The translations under genes and the position numbers were made by a program. Shown here piece after piece: positions 24,587 through 32,626 of a DNA stretch of 64,000 nucleotides. Each line of letters opens with the position of its first letter. Position 1 is the stretch's first letter. Origin of the DNA: an uncultured Eubacteriales bacterium (GTDB lineage Bacteria; Bacillota; Clostridia; Oscillospirales; Oscillospiraceae); assembly GCA_900317425.1 (NCBI GenBank), contig ONGR01000005.1, positions 1 to 64,000 on the forward strand, given 5' to 3'. The notes under the pieces are model-generated. The model searched no databases, was not told the origin of the DNA, and worked only from the letters and a program-made list of their open reading frames with translations.

Positions 24587-24679
24587 TACATCGCTTTGTA
24601 ACTATTTGTAAAAAGTTCTTAATATTTACACGTTTTGACAATATGCAGAACTTTCTCTTAAATAATATTCGGTTTTGAC

Positions 24680-24708
24680 ACTTTACCACCTTAACATATT
24701 CTTGTCAA
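24680..24708 (-). promoter_or_regulatory. promoter of the O-antigen-ligase-like gene
   Basis: Minus-strand TTGACA (24708-24703), 17 bp spacer, TAAAGT (24685-24680). It leaves an AT-rich leader of about 165 nt. No gene is seen in 24508-24877; the short frame at 24691-24969 overlaps the terminator and is not credible. Confidence 0.85.
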
Positions 24709-24831
24709 TCCGAAAAAGCACCATATCTTTTGCGCTCCGGGCCGCATGTTTTGTATAATTTGTTCCGCCGCCGGGCACCATCTTTTGCTCATCTTATGAG
24801 CCGCCGCCTGCGGAATATATCGTCCCAGAGC

Positions 24832-24868
24832 AAAAAACTCTCCGGGCCAAAGCCCGGAGAGTTTTTTT
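24832..24868. terminator. terminator after the carboxylesterase gene
   Basis: ACTCTCCGGGC (24837-24847) pairs with GCCCGGAGAGT (24852-24862) over 4 nt, with A/T runs on both sides (six and seven). Confidence 0.93.
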
Positions 24869-24877
24869 GAACGTATC

Positions 24878-26638
24878 TTACCGATCCTCCCAGCCCTGCA
24901 TGGCGTCCAGGATGGCGTAGAGGGCGATCCAGCGCTCGTCTGTCTCCCCCACGTTTTCACCCAGTTCAAAGATCCGGGTGGGGTCCGTTACGGCGTTCCA
25001 CGTCGGCAGGCCGTCGCCGTTGGGGTCGCCGGTTGCAATGAAGTTGCGGAAATAGGCGTGCATGACGGCGCCCAATTCCCGGTCGGAATCATCATATAGT
25101 CCGGAATTTTCCGGAATATTCCCGTAAAAATACACCTCTTCCCCGCCGTGGTTGCCGCCCAGACGGCGGTTGGACTTGGTGAAGAAATACTCATAGGCCG
25201 GGATACCGCCCGCCAGGGCCTGGCGGGTCCAGCAGTAATGGCCGTGATTGAAGAACACGGCGGAGTAGATGTCGATCCAGTTGGCCTTCGCTTGGGCATC
25301 GGTTTCGGCGGGATACAGGGCCAGCACCTCATCGGCGTACTCGCCGAAGTAGGCGCGGACCTTCTTCTCGTAGTTCTTCAGATTGGCGTTGTCGAAAAGG
25401 GTGAAGAGGGCGCTCTCGGTCAGGTTGTAGCCGTGGAAGATGGCCTCCTCGTTGTGGACGCCCTTGCGGTAGGACTCGTAGGGCGACTCGGTGAGCACGT
25501 AGCCGTCCACGGTGATGTGGTGGTTCTGATTGGTGGCGGCCACCAGTTCCTCGGCGGGAACGGCCCGCAGATCCGCAATGGATCCGGCGCCGAATTTCTC
25601 CTTTGTGGCCGCGCCGGCGGCGTAGGCCTCCTCCAGAGAACGGTAGGAGTGAGCGGGCTGTGGCGCGGTGGTGGTGCTGCTCTCACCGATGGCCCGGCGG
25701 AACAGCCCCCTGGCCAGAGGCGAGGTGCACAGGGCGGTGACGCAGGCGCTGCCGGCGGACTCGCCAGCCAGAGTCACGTTATCCGGGTCGCCGCCGAAAG
25801 CCGCGATATTATCCCGGACCCACTCCAACGCCTTGATCTGATCCAGCAGGCCGTAGTTGCCGGTGGTGCCGTTGGGGGATTCCGCCGCCAGCTCGGGATC
25901 GGCATAGAAGCCGAACACGCCCAGTCGATAGCCCATGTTCACCACCACAACGCCGTCCCGGGCCAGGCCCTCGCCGCTGTAGTCGGCGTACCAGGGCTGG
26001 CCGGTCATCAGCGAGCCGCCGTGGATATACACCAGCACCGGCGCGTTCTTTACCTCCCCCGCCGGCTTCCAGATATTGAGATAGAGGGAATCTTCGCTCA
26101 TCACGTCCCGAAAGTTGTCGCGGGTGGTGATCTTGTAGTCGTGATAGCCGATGATGTCAGCCAGGGAACCGTAGATGGCGCCGTTAGAGGGCTGCATGCT
26201 CATGGGGGCGAAGTGATCCGCCGCCAGCACCCCCTCCCAGGGCTCGGGATCCTGGGGCTCCCGCCAACGCAGCTCCCCCACCGGAGGCTTGGCATAGGGG
26301 ATGCCGGTGTAGACCTCCACGGCGCCGTCCGCCGTGGTGAGGCCGGTGATCTGTCCCTGCTCCACGGTGACGATCTCCGTGACGGCGGGGTCTTTCCCTT
26401 CCACCGCGCTGCGGCGGAGATAGGGCCCCTGAGTGCAGAAAAGGATCGCTGTCAACACGGCGACCAGGCCCAGCCAGCCCAGGCCCTTCACGTACCAGGC
26501 CTTGTCCGCCAGCGCCACCCGGCGCAGGAAAAGAAACGCCGCCATGGCTACCAAAACCAGTACCCAGCCCAGCACGCTGTTCTTGTTCAGTTCCAGCAGC
26601 GCCAGAAACACGGCGCCGATGAGGATCAATCCGATCAT
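24878..26638 (-). CDS. membrane-anchored type B carboxylesterase
   Basis: Alpha/beta-hydrolase that cleaves carboxylic esters. Three N-terminal hydrophobic segments (within about residues 1-70) anchor it. The catalytic domain then shows GIPYAKPPVGELRWREPQ, the SEDSLYLNIW segment, oxyanion VYIHGGSL, nucleophile elbow GGDPDNVTLAGESAGSACV (Ser in GESAGS), the acid near GYNLTESALF and His in LGGNHGGEEVYFYG. All three triad members appear present. Total is about 586 residues. ATG 26638 is preferred because AGAGGT lies 6 nt upstream; 26644 is possible. Natural substrate unknown. It follows the unknown gene at 26717 by 78 nt and may share its transcript. Confidence 0.9.
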   Translation of the reverse strand: MIGLILIGAVFLALLELNKNSVLGWVLVLVAMAAFLFLRRVALADKAWYVKGLGWLGLVAVLTAILFCTQGPYLRRSAVEGKDPAVTEIVTVEQGQITGLTTADGAVEVYTGIPYAKPPVGELRWREPQDPEPWEGVLAADHFAPMSMQPSNGAIYGSLADIIGYHDYKITTRDNFRDVMSEDSLYLNIWKPAGEVKNAPVLVYIHGGSLMTGQPWYADYSGEGLARDGVVVVNMGYRLGVFGFYADPELAAESPNGTTGNYGLLDQIKALEWVRDNIAAFGGDPDNVTLAGESAGSACVTALCTSPLARGLFRRAIGESSTTTAPQPAHSYRSLEEAYAAGAATKEKFGAGSIADLRAVPAEELVAATNQNHHITVDGYVLTESPYESYRKGVHNEEAIFHGYNLTESALFTLFDNANLKNYEKKVRAYFGEYADEVLALYPAETDAQAKANWIDIYSAVFFNHGHYCWTRQALAGGIPAYEYFFTKSNRRLGGNHGGEEVYFYGNIPENSGLYDDSDRELGAVMHAYFRNFIATGDPNGDGLPTWNAVTDPTRIFELGENVGETDERWIALYAILDAMQGWEDR

Positions 26639-26716
26639 ATCCATACCTCTCAACAATGATGTCGCGGATCGCTATTTGCTCGCAGGGTCCGCCTCGCAGG
26701 CCGTCGAAAACGCGGC

Positions 26717-27112
26717 TTATGCCCGCTTCTCCACCTCCAGGATGTGCTCCACGGGCACGTAGTGCTTGCGGCAGTTGGCGTAATAGACGACGGCGCAGTG
26801 GGCGTATTCCTCCTCCACCCGGGAAACCCGGGGGACCAGCGGTCCGTCGGTCTCCTCCACGTCCGCCAGAAGAACAGCCCGGAGCAGGATATCCCGATAG
26901 CCCACGATCACGCCCCGGAAGGGCCGCTCCACATAGGCGTGGTACGTCTTCTGCAGCCGCTCTCCCCGATAGCGGACCTCCTGAAGAACAGTCCTGCCGT
27001 GATCGGTCACGAACCGGCCGCAGAGGGGATCGTCCTTATCCTGTACCAGGTGGCGTCCGTCCCGGACGGGGACCACGAAGCCGCCGCAGCGGACCAGATC
27101 AAACAGTTCCAT
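26717..27112 (-). CDS. unknown 131-residue protein
   Basis: Not recognised. It starts MELFDLVRCGGFVVPVRDGR after AAGGAGCATCCCC, is charged, has no membrane span and reads as mixed alpha/beta (VIVGYRDILLRAVLLADVEE; EEEYAHCAVVYYANCRKHYV). It lies 100 nt beyond the last gene of the large accessory operon on the same strand, separated by a hairpin without a T run, so it could be a distal member of that operon or start a new unit with the esterase. Confidence 0.7.
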   Translation of the reverse strand: MELFDLVRCGGFVVPVRDGRHLVQDKDDPLCGRFVTDHGRTVLQEVRYRGERLQKTYHAYVERPFRGVIVGYRDILLRAVLLADVEETDGPLVPRVSRVEEEYAHCAVVYYANCRKHYVPVEHILEVEKRA

Positions 27113-27175
27113 GGGGATGCTCCTTTCGATCAAGCAGATTGTCAATACGTCAGCATGAGGAAGTCTCCTGTGATC

Positions 27176-27205
27176 CGCAGGAGACGAATGCCGTTCTCTC
27201 CTGCG
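27176..27205 (-). other. strong hairpin after the accessory operon
   Basis: CGCAGGAGA (27176-27184) pairs perfectly with TCTCCTGCG (27197-27205) over 12 nt, beginning 8 nt after the stop of the gene ending at 27213. Lack of a T run argues against a simple intrinsic terminator; it may be an mRNA 3' stabiliser or processing site. Confidence 0.5.
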
Positions 27206-27212
27206 GCGCCCA

Positions 27213-29969
27213 TCAGCTGCCGCTCAAATAGGCGGCCTGCTGTTTCAAATCCTGCCAACCGATAATATGGATGGCACCGTCGGCCGTGTAGCCCACTGTG
27301 GTCGCGCCCATGGCCTCAATCCGGACGACGTCGGTCCAGTCGCTGACGTCGCACTGGCCGTAGGTATTATCGCCCGCGGCCAGCACCGTTCCGTCGGACC
27401 GCAGGGCCACCAGGTGGTTGCTGCCGGCGGAGATGGCGGTCACGTCGGTCCAGGAGGAGAGAACGCTCTCATCGAAAAGACTCTTTCCGTCGTCCCCCAC
27501 CACGCCGCCATACAGCACTCTGCCGTCCCGGGTCAGGCCGAAGACGTCCGTATGGTCACTGCAGGCGGCAACATCCCGAAGATCCGTCCAGCTCAGCACC
27601 GGCTGACCCCAGCTGCCGTGATAATAGGTGTACTCGTCCCAGGGTACGTCCACCGTGCCCTGTTCCGTCAGGGCAAAGACGGACAGGTCCTTGGCATGGG
27701 CGGCCGCCACCTTGACGATGCCGCTCATGCGTTGGCCGTCCCGGTTGAGGAGATAGCCCTCATCGTCGGAGTAGCCAACAGCGGAGCGCACGGTGCCGTC
27801 TGCGCACACGCCCAGCAGGCTACCGTAGCCGGGCGCACACAGGGAGGTGATACCCTTCCAGTCACTGACGTCCACGGGATCGGCCTGCCAGTTGTCCACC
27901 AGGACGGTGCCGTCTTTTTTCACACCGGCCAGCACATAGGGGGACATGCAGCAGATGGAGGCCACGTCCTTCCAGGAGGAGTAATCCTCGTTTCCCGCGC
28001 CGCGGGTGCCGAAAGCTGTCACCCTGCCGTTGACGTCCAGGCAAAAGACGCCGTAGTAGGAGACCACCTGGCTGTATTCCCGGTTGGCAAGGCCCTGCTC
28101 CAGCTTCTCCTGCTCCTCGGTATAATAGGCGATCCGCTCCTGTTTATGCTTCGCCTGCTGCCGCAGGCCCTGATAGGCCGCGGTATCCACGTACATTGCC
28201 GGACGGACCAGGGCCTTGCTGTCCGGGGCGCAGTAATAGTACACCTCCTTACCGAGGTCCGCACGGTACGCTGAGGCTATAATCCGGGACTCGCCAACGG
28301 GACATCTGAGCCACACCAGCGCGGCTCCGTCCTTCTGATACTCGAAGGTCTCGGCGATCACCGCATCCGCTTCGGCGGTCATGGGCGCCGGGGCCGTCAG
28401 CATATAGGCGCTGCCATCCTCAATAAAGATCCTGTCGGCGGTGGTCTCCTGTTCCCCGGTTTTTTCAAAGAGAGAGTGTCCCTCTTCGTCGCTGAGGTAG
28501 CAGGTGGTCAGTTCCGTCTCGGGAATGACGCCCTGTTCCTCCGCGGTAAAGGCCCCGGTGTAGAACGTCCCGTTGAGCCAGCTGCGGATCGCGCTGTCGG
28601 CCCAGGAGTTGTCCTCGCCGCCCTCGTGATAGGACATCGCCGTCAGGCATGTATCGCACACCAGCAGGGCCCGTCCGCTCTCCACGGACTTGACGTGCCA
28701 GGAGATCCCTTCCGCTCCGTTGGCGGTGTCGCCGTCCTGTTCATAGCTGCCCAGGAGGACCGTTTCACCCGTCACGAGCCGGTCAAACGCCTGATACTTT
28801 GCCTCCGACCAGGTCGGGCCAAGGACAACGCCAATCACAGTGCCGAGGAAGAGGGGGGCCAGCCAGGAGCGCCAGCCGCTCTTCAGACGCTTGTCCTCCC
28901 TGCCCAGAAACTGCCACAGTTCCCCCGCCGCGCCGATCAACATCAGCGCCAGGCCACCGAGAAACAGGCAGATGGAGATACGGTTCAGCGCGGCGCTGCC
29001 GAAGGAGTTGCCCACCGGCACACCGCCCATCAGAGCGATGGCGGCTGTCACCACCGCGGCGACGACGCCCATGAGGCGCAGGATGTTCCAGACGCCTCGT
29101 CCGTTATTCCCCAGCCAGCCGCCCAGGTTGGCGATGACCGTGCGGGACAGGCTGACCAGCAGGATCGCCGGCAGCACCGCCCAGGCGTGGGCCATGATCC
29201 ACTCAGTCCCGCCGCTGCGGAACATGGTAAAGACAAACAGGGCTGTCAAAGCCAGATAGATCGGCAGCACGGTATAGCCCCTCTGCAGCCGTGTGTTCTG
29301 CTTTTTTTCCGTCCGGTTCGGCACGGACGGTTTGACGGTTATCACAGGCGTGGGCTGCTGGGAAGGCCGGGTCGTCGTTACCGGTCTGGTGGTCGGCGTC
29401 GCCGGTCTGGGCGTTGGAGTCGCCGGTCTGGGCGTCGGCGTCACCGGCCTGGGCGTTGGAGTCGCCGGTCTGGGCGTCGGGGTCGCCGGCTTGGGCGTCG
29501 GCGTCACCGGCTTGGGTGTCGGGGTCGCCGGCTTGGGCGTCGGCGTCACCGGCTTGGGCGTCGGCGTCACCGGCTTGGGCGTCGGTCTGGTTCCCTCTCT
29601 GTCAATCAACTGTCCGAAGTCTTCCCAGCTCATCGGTCCCTGTCTTTTCGGGGGAGTGGACGGATTGCCGCTGGGCTGTTTGGTGGATGAGCCCGGCGTT
29701 TTGCCGGTCTTCGCAGCCTGCTCCGCCGCCAGTTCGGCTCTCCGGCGGTCGGCCTCGGCCTTCCACCTTCCATTCTTCGGAGATTCTGTTCTGGCTTTCC
29801 TTGTGATCTCCAGGGCCGAATTGTCCTTCGTCTTGACAAAGGCCGCCAGTTCGTCCAGGATCACGCTGTTGGACTTTCCCAGGAATACGATCGGATCCTT
29901 CTTTATGTCAAAGCCGCATCGGGAGCAACGGGTGTCACTCAGCTGCGCCCCGCATTTGGGACATTTCAT
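27213..29969 (-). CDS. zinc-ribbon membrane protein with DUF6273 and RCC1-like repeats
   Basis: 918 residues. A zinc ribbon MKCPKCGAQLSDTRCSRCGF (four Cys) is followed by a charged linker, about ten 7-residue PTPKPVT-type repeats (about 129-199), then about five membrane helices (about 232-390). A DUF6273 domain (about 400-570, including SWADSAIRSWLNGTFYTGAF) and a C-terminal series of RCC1-like beta-propeller repeats (about 640-918, e.g. SAGSNHLVALRSDGTVLAAG) complete it. The layout suggests a membrane-tethered sensor or scaffold, with ribbon and propeller on separate ends. It is the last gene of the accessory operon, 42 nt after the anti-sigma gene. Function unknown. Confidence 0.82.
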   Translation of the reverse strand: MKCPKCGAQLSDTRCSRCGFDIKKDPIVFLGKSNSVILDELAAFVKTKDNSALEITRKARTESPKNGRWKAEADRRRAELAAEQAAKTGKTPGSSTKQPSGNPSTPPKRQGPMSWEDFGQLIDREGTRPTPKPVTPTPKPVTPTPKPATPTPKPVTPTPKPATPTPRPATPTPRPVTPTPRPATPTPRPATPTTRPVTTTRPSQQPTPVITVKPSVPNRTEKKQNTRLQRGYTVLPIYLALTALFVFTMFRSGGTEWIMAHAWAVLPAILLVSLSRTVIANLGGWLGNNGRGVWNILRLMGVVAAVVTAAIALMGGVPVGNSFGSAALNRISICLFLGGLALMLIGAAGELWQFLGREDKRLKSGWRSWLAPLFLGTVIGVVLGPTWSEAKYQAFDRLVTGETVLLGSYEQDGDTANGAEGISWHVKSVESGRALLVCDTCLTAMSYHEGGEDNSWADSAIRSWLNGTFYTGAFTAEEQGVIPETELTTCYLSDEEGHSLFEKTGEQETTADRIFIEDGSAYMLTAPAPMTAEADAVIAETFEYQKDGAALVWLRCPVGESRIIASAYRADLGKEVYYYCAPDSKALVRPAMYVDTAAYQGLRQQAKHKQERIAYYTEEQEKLEQGLANREYSQVVSYYGVFCLDVNGRVTAFGTRGAGNEDYSSWKDVASICCMSPYVLAGVKKDGTVLVDNWQADPVDVSDWKGITSLCAPGYGSLLGVCADGTVRSAVGYSDDEGYLLNRDGQRMSGIVKVAAAHAKDLSVFALTEQGTVDVPWDEYTYYHGSWGQPVLSWTDLRDVAACSDHTDVFGLTRDGRVLYGGVVGDDGKSLFDESVLSSWTDVTAISAGSNHLVALRSDGTVLAAGDNTYGQCDVSDWTDVVRIEAMGATTVGYTADGAIHIIGWQDLKQQAAYLSGS
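29373..29585 (-). repeat. 21-bp tandem repeat coding for PTPKPVT units
   Basis: About ten in-frame units encode PTP(K/R)P(V/A)T. Units vary at third positions and at V/A and K/R. This is a Thr/Pro-rich spacer next to the first membrane helix; copy number may vary between strains. Confidence 0.9.
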
Positions 29970-30011
29970 TCTCTTTCCCTCCTGTTCTCTATCTGTCCAG
30001 GCCGCGGAGCG

Positions 30012-30710
30012 TCATCGCTCCACCATCACCGTGTACTTTCCCGGGCTGATGCCCTCGAACCGCACGTAGCAGATGGAGTCGTCGTATCGCACCAGTTCGA
30101 TCATCTGCGGATCGGCATCGCCGTCATCCGGCAAGATGAGGACGCGGCTGCCGGCGGAATACTCCGCCGAATCGAAATACAGTGACAAGGTGCCGTCCAG
30201 TCCGATGCTGACCCGGTTCTTTTGTCTGTCGAACAGGCTGGACCGGATCACACTCTCGGTCTTTTCCACCTCGTCAGGCCCGGTGGCAGAGCGCATGACG
30301 GTCACCAGCCGGGGATAGGTCAGCGCTTCGGCGTTGATGCCGGCCAGCTCCCGCAGATTCTTCACCCGGAAGGACAGCCACAGTTTGAACCGTCTGCAGT
30401 CCTCCAGGATCTTCTCCCCCGCTTTTTCCGGCTCCGTAATGAGCAGGGCGCGGAAGAGACGGATCAGCAGCTTCTCCTGCACGGTATCCACGGCGGCATA
30501 TTCCTCCGCCCGGTCCCGCAGCGCCATCAGCCCGCGGTACATCTCGCCGCACGCCGGGCAGGACATCACGTGGCGGTTGATTCTGGCGGCAGTTTTGATA
30601 AAATCGCCGCCGCGGCCGTCCGAGAATACGTAATCGGCCATCTCCTCGTAGGAGATGTGCTCCTCCGCCGCGGTTCGGCGGTCGGTCGTCTCAGTTCTCA
30701 CGTTAGCCAT
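30012..30710 (-). CDS. putative zinc-finger anti-sigma factor
   Basis: 232 residues. The N-terminal part contains an H-x3-C-x2-C motif (RHVMSCPACGEMY; H47, C51, C54), the hallmark of ZAS/zf-HC2 anti-sigma domains, in a helical context (HISYEEMADYVFS). Its start overlaps the sigma-like gene by 8 nt. No membrane helix is apparent, so unlike many anti-sigma factors it would be cytosolic. The C-terminus is a beta-rich domain (SLYFDSAEYSAGSRVLILPD; VRFEGISPGKYTVMVER). Inferred role: binding and silencing the adjacent sigma factor until a signal releases it. Confidence 0.72.
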   Translation of the reverse strand: MANVRTETTDRRTAAEEHISYEEMADYVFSDGRGGDFIKTAARINRHVMSCPACGEMYRGLMALRDRAEEYAAVDTVQEKLLIRLFRALLITEPEKAGEKILEDCRRFKLWLSFRVKNLRELAGINAEALTYPRLVTVMRSATGPDEVEKTESVIRSSLFDRQKNRVSIGLDGTLSLYFDSAEYSAGSRVLILPDDGDADPQMIELVRYDDSICYVRFEGISPGKYTVMVER

Positions 30711-31434
30711 TCTTCTGTTGCTCCTTCATCTTTGATACGACCCAGTTGCTGCTGTCGGTAATGGTGCGGGGCGTGAGGTCAAACTTTCTGTCCGGGCACG
30801 CCTCCACCTTCTCCCTCAGCGGCGCCAGGACGGACACCGGGATGCTGCACGCAAGCGCTTGCGACAGATCCAGTGTCATGCGATGATACATCACCGCCAG
30901 AGGGACGCCCTCAAACTCCTCCACGATCCCCTTGGGAGAACCGTTGCGGCCCAGCAGCGCGCCCAGCAGTCTGTTATAGACGAACGCCATGATCTTCTCC
31001 GGCGTGGTGGCGATGGCAAACGACCCTTTCAAAGCCTCCAGCAGCGCGTCGCGGGCAGCGATCCGCCGGACGAAATCGTCCTCCGTGTACTGACCGATGG
31101 CATCGTCATATTCCAGCTGCTCCAGTTCTCTGGTCTTTGCGCGGTAGTAATTGTTTTTCTCGTTCTCCACGATCGTCCGCAGCCAGGCGTTCCTCTCCCC
31201 GGGGGATTTGTCCGCCGACTGCTGGTAGAATCTGGGCAAGTTCCGGATGACCTTGCAGACGATATCCTGCAGCACGTCCTCGGCGTCCGCCCGGGACAGG
31301 CCGCGGCCGCGGCGCTTCAGAAGCGCGCCGGCATCATCGTATATGATCCGGCACAACGAATCGTAGTCCGTCTCCTCCCCCTCTGACAGGGCTCGCCCGA
31401 TCAGGCGGAACGTCTCATGCTCTCCAAACGTCAT
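30703..31434 (-). CDS. ECF-like sigma factor with unusual C-terminus
   Basis: 243 residues. Region 2 of sigma-70 is clear at about 26-105: LSRADAEDVLQDIVCKVIRN and NAWLRTIVENEKNNYYRAKT are typical core-binding and -10 recognition helices. Region 4 is not obvious; the part at about 150-185 (SPKGIVEEFEGVPLAVMYHR) may be a degenerate helix-turn-helix. It is paired by overlap with the zinc-finger anti-sigma gene. It could transcribe the accessory operon itself or unlinked targets, or be a sigma-derived regulator that no longer recognises a -35 element. Confidence 0.75.
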   Translation of the reverse strand: MTFGEHETFRLIGRALSEGEETDYDSLCRIIYDDAGALLKRRGRGLSRADAEDVLQDIVCKVIRNLPRFYQQSADKSPGERNAWLRTIVENEKNNYYRAKTRELEQLEYDDAIGQYTEDDFVRRIAARDALLEALKGSFAIATTPEKIMAFVYNRLLGALLGRNGSPKGIVEEFEGVPLAVMYHRMTLDLSQALACSIPVSVLAPLREKVEACPDRKFDLTPRTITDSSNWVVSKMKEQQKNG

Positions 31435-31479
31435 CTGTCTCTTGCCTCTCTCAACATATCAAACGCAGATCCGCCGGTT

Positions 31480-32121
31480 TTATCGGATCTCTCCGGGCGG
31501 TTCTTCGGTCTCCTCCGCCATCCGGCGCGTCGCTTCTTTCCAGGTCTCCAGGGTCTCCCGGTACGGTACGCCCACAAGAAAAGCGTCCCTGCCCGAAATA
31601 AAGATCTGGATATCCCGGCTCTTGCCCTCATACAGCTCCCGATGGGGGAGATATCTGGTGGTGATATAGTGGACCGTCTGGTTGCTGGAGCCCTTCAGGC
31701 TGCTCCCGTCATTTAGCGCATCCACGTATTCTCCGTCAATGATCAGATCCGCCAGGGAATCGACGATCTCCAGGATCTGCGGATTCTCCGTCCGGCGGAG
31801 CTCCTCCATGGTGTTCCCGGTGTAGATGATCACGCCGAGATCCGTCCGCTGCCGCACCGCTTTGAGCAGGCGGCATAGCGCCTCCGGCTGGAGGAACGGC
31901 TCGCCGCCGCTGACGGTGATGCCCTCAATATCCTTCGTCCGGCACACCGTTTCGATGAGATCCTCCAGCTCCCAGACCGTTCCGCCCTCCAGAGGACGGG
32001 AGGCAGGGGACATGCAGCCGGGGCATCTGCGCAGGCAGCCCTGAAACCAGATGACCATCCTGGTGCCCGGCCCCAGGGCGGTGGTATGGGTCACCAGATT
32101 GTGCAGTCTAACCGTGCTCAT
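31480..32121 (-). CDS. NrdG-like radical SAM activating protein
   Basis: 213 residues. The radical SAM cluster motif is C-x3-C-x2-C (GCLRRCPGCMSP; C29, C33, C36), followed by the SAM-binding SGGEPF (about 71-76), as in 4Fe-4S activases of anaerobic ribonucleotide reductase and pyruvate-formate lyase. Such proteins place a glycyl radical on a partner enzyme, but no glycyl-radical enzyme is encoded in this window; the start overlaps the preceding helical gene (ATGA). It may modify a system component or use another chemistry. The C-terminal 60 residues (SNQTVHYITTRYLPHRELYE) differ from ordinary NrdG. Confidence 0.82.
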   Translation of the reverse strand: MSTVRLHNLVTHTTALGPGTRMVIWFQGCLRRCPGCMSPASRPLEGGTVWELEDLIETVCRTKDIEGITVSGGEPFLQPEALCRLLKAVRQRTDLGVIIYTGNTMEELRRTENPQILEIVDSLADLIIDGEYVDALNDGSSLKGSSNQTVHYITTRYLPHRELYEGKSRDIQIFISGRDAFLVGVPYRETLETWKEATRRMAEETEEPPGEIR

Positions 32122-32612
32122 TCGTCTCCTCCGGCCATATCATGCAGCCTCTTTCCCATCAGGGAAGAGACACCTTTTGCGTAATCAATATTGGAAATGA
32201 TCTCGGAGATCTGGACGGACAGCATGGGATAAAGTCCCTCCACGGCGCCGATCTCCGCCATTTTTTCGTCAAAATCCGTCTCCGCCTTCTCCACCTCTCC
32301 CATCTCAACCCGGCCGGTCTGCCGCCGCTCATTTGCCAGCTCCAGCGTCCGGTTATTGAGCAGTCGGATCTCCTCGATCATCTGGTAGCAGGAAAAGTAC
32401 AATCCCGCATCCCGGCCGAAGCAGGCCAGGACGGAATCCACGCTGCCGTCCAGCAGATCTCGGATCACGCTGTCGGAGAATCTGCCCTCCAGCTGTGCAA
32501 AGCCGTTGTCCCGGGCAAAGGCACTGATGCCGGCGCGCAGCCTGTCCCGGTCCAGCGGCACGCCCTTCAGCGCGCCGGCCAACCGGTCAAAAAGATATCT
32601 CTCCACGTCCAT
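32118..32612 (-). CDS. small helical protein of the accessory operon
   Basis: 164 residues, not recognised. It starts MDVERYLFDRLAGALKG after GAGGGGG; the ATG at 32630 is less well placed. The sequence is almost entirely alpha-helical and acidic, with a coiled-coil-like stretch (about 90-130: ELANERRQTGRVEMGEVEKA), and has no membrane helix. It starts 14 nt after the metalloprotease-like gene and overlaps the radical SAM gene by 4 nt, so it is probably made in equal amounts with them. Confidence 0.72.
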   Translation of the reverse strand: MDVERYLFDRLAGALKGVPLDRDRLRAGISAFARDNGFAQLEGRFSDSVIRDLLDGSVDSVLACFGRDAGLYFSCYQMIEEIRLLNNRTLELANERRQTGRVEMGEVEKAETDFDEKMAEIGAVEGLYPMLSVQISEIISNIDYAKGVSSLMGKRLHDMAGGDE

Positions 32613-32626
32613 GTCTGCGCCCCCTC

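Noticed and set aside
24691..24969. 92-codon minus-strand ORF
   Set aside because: Crosses the terminator at 24832-24868 and the end of the carboxylesterase gene; no ribosome site.
29373..29585. Regular 21-bp repeats as a possible CRISPR array
   Set aside because: Units are contiguous, have no spacers, and are in frame within a Pro/Thr linker.
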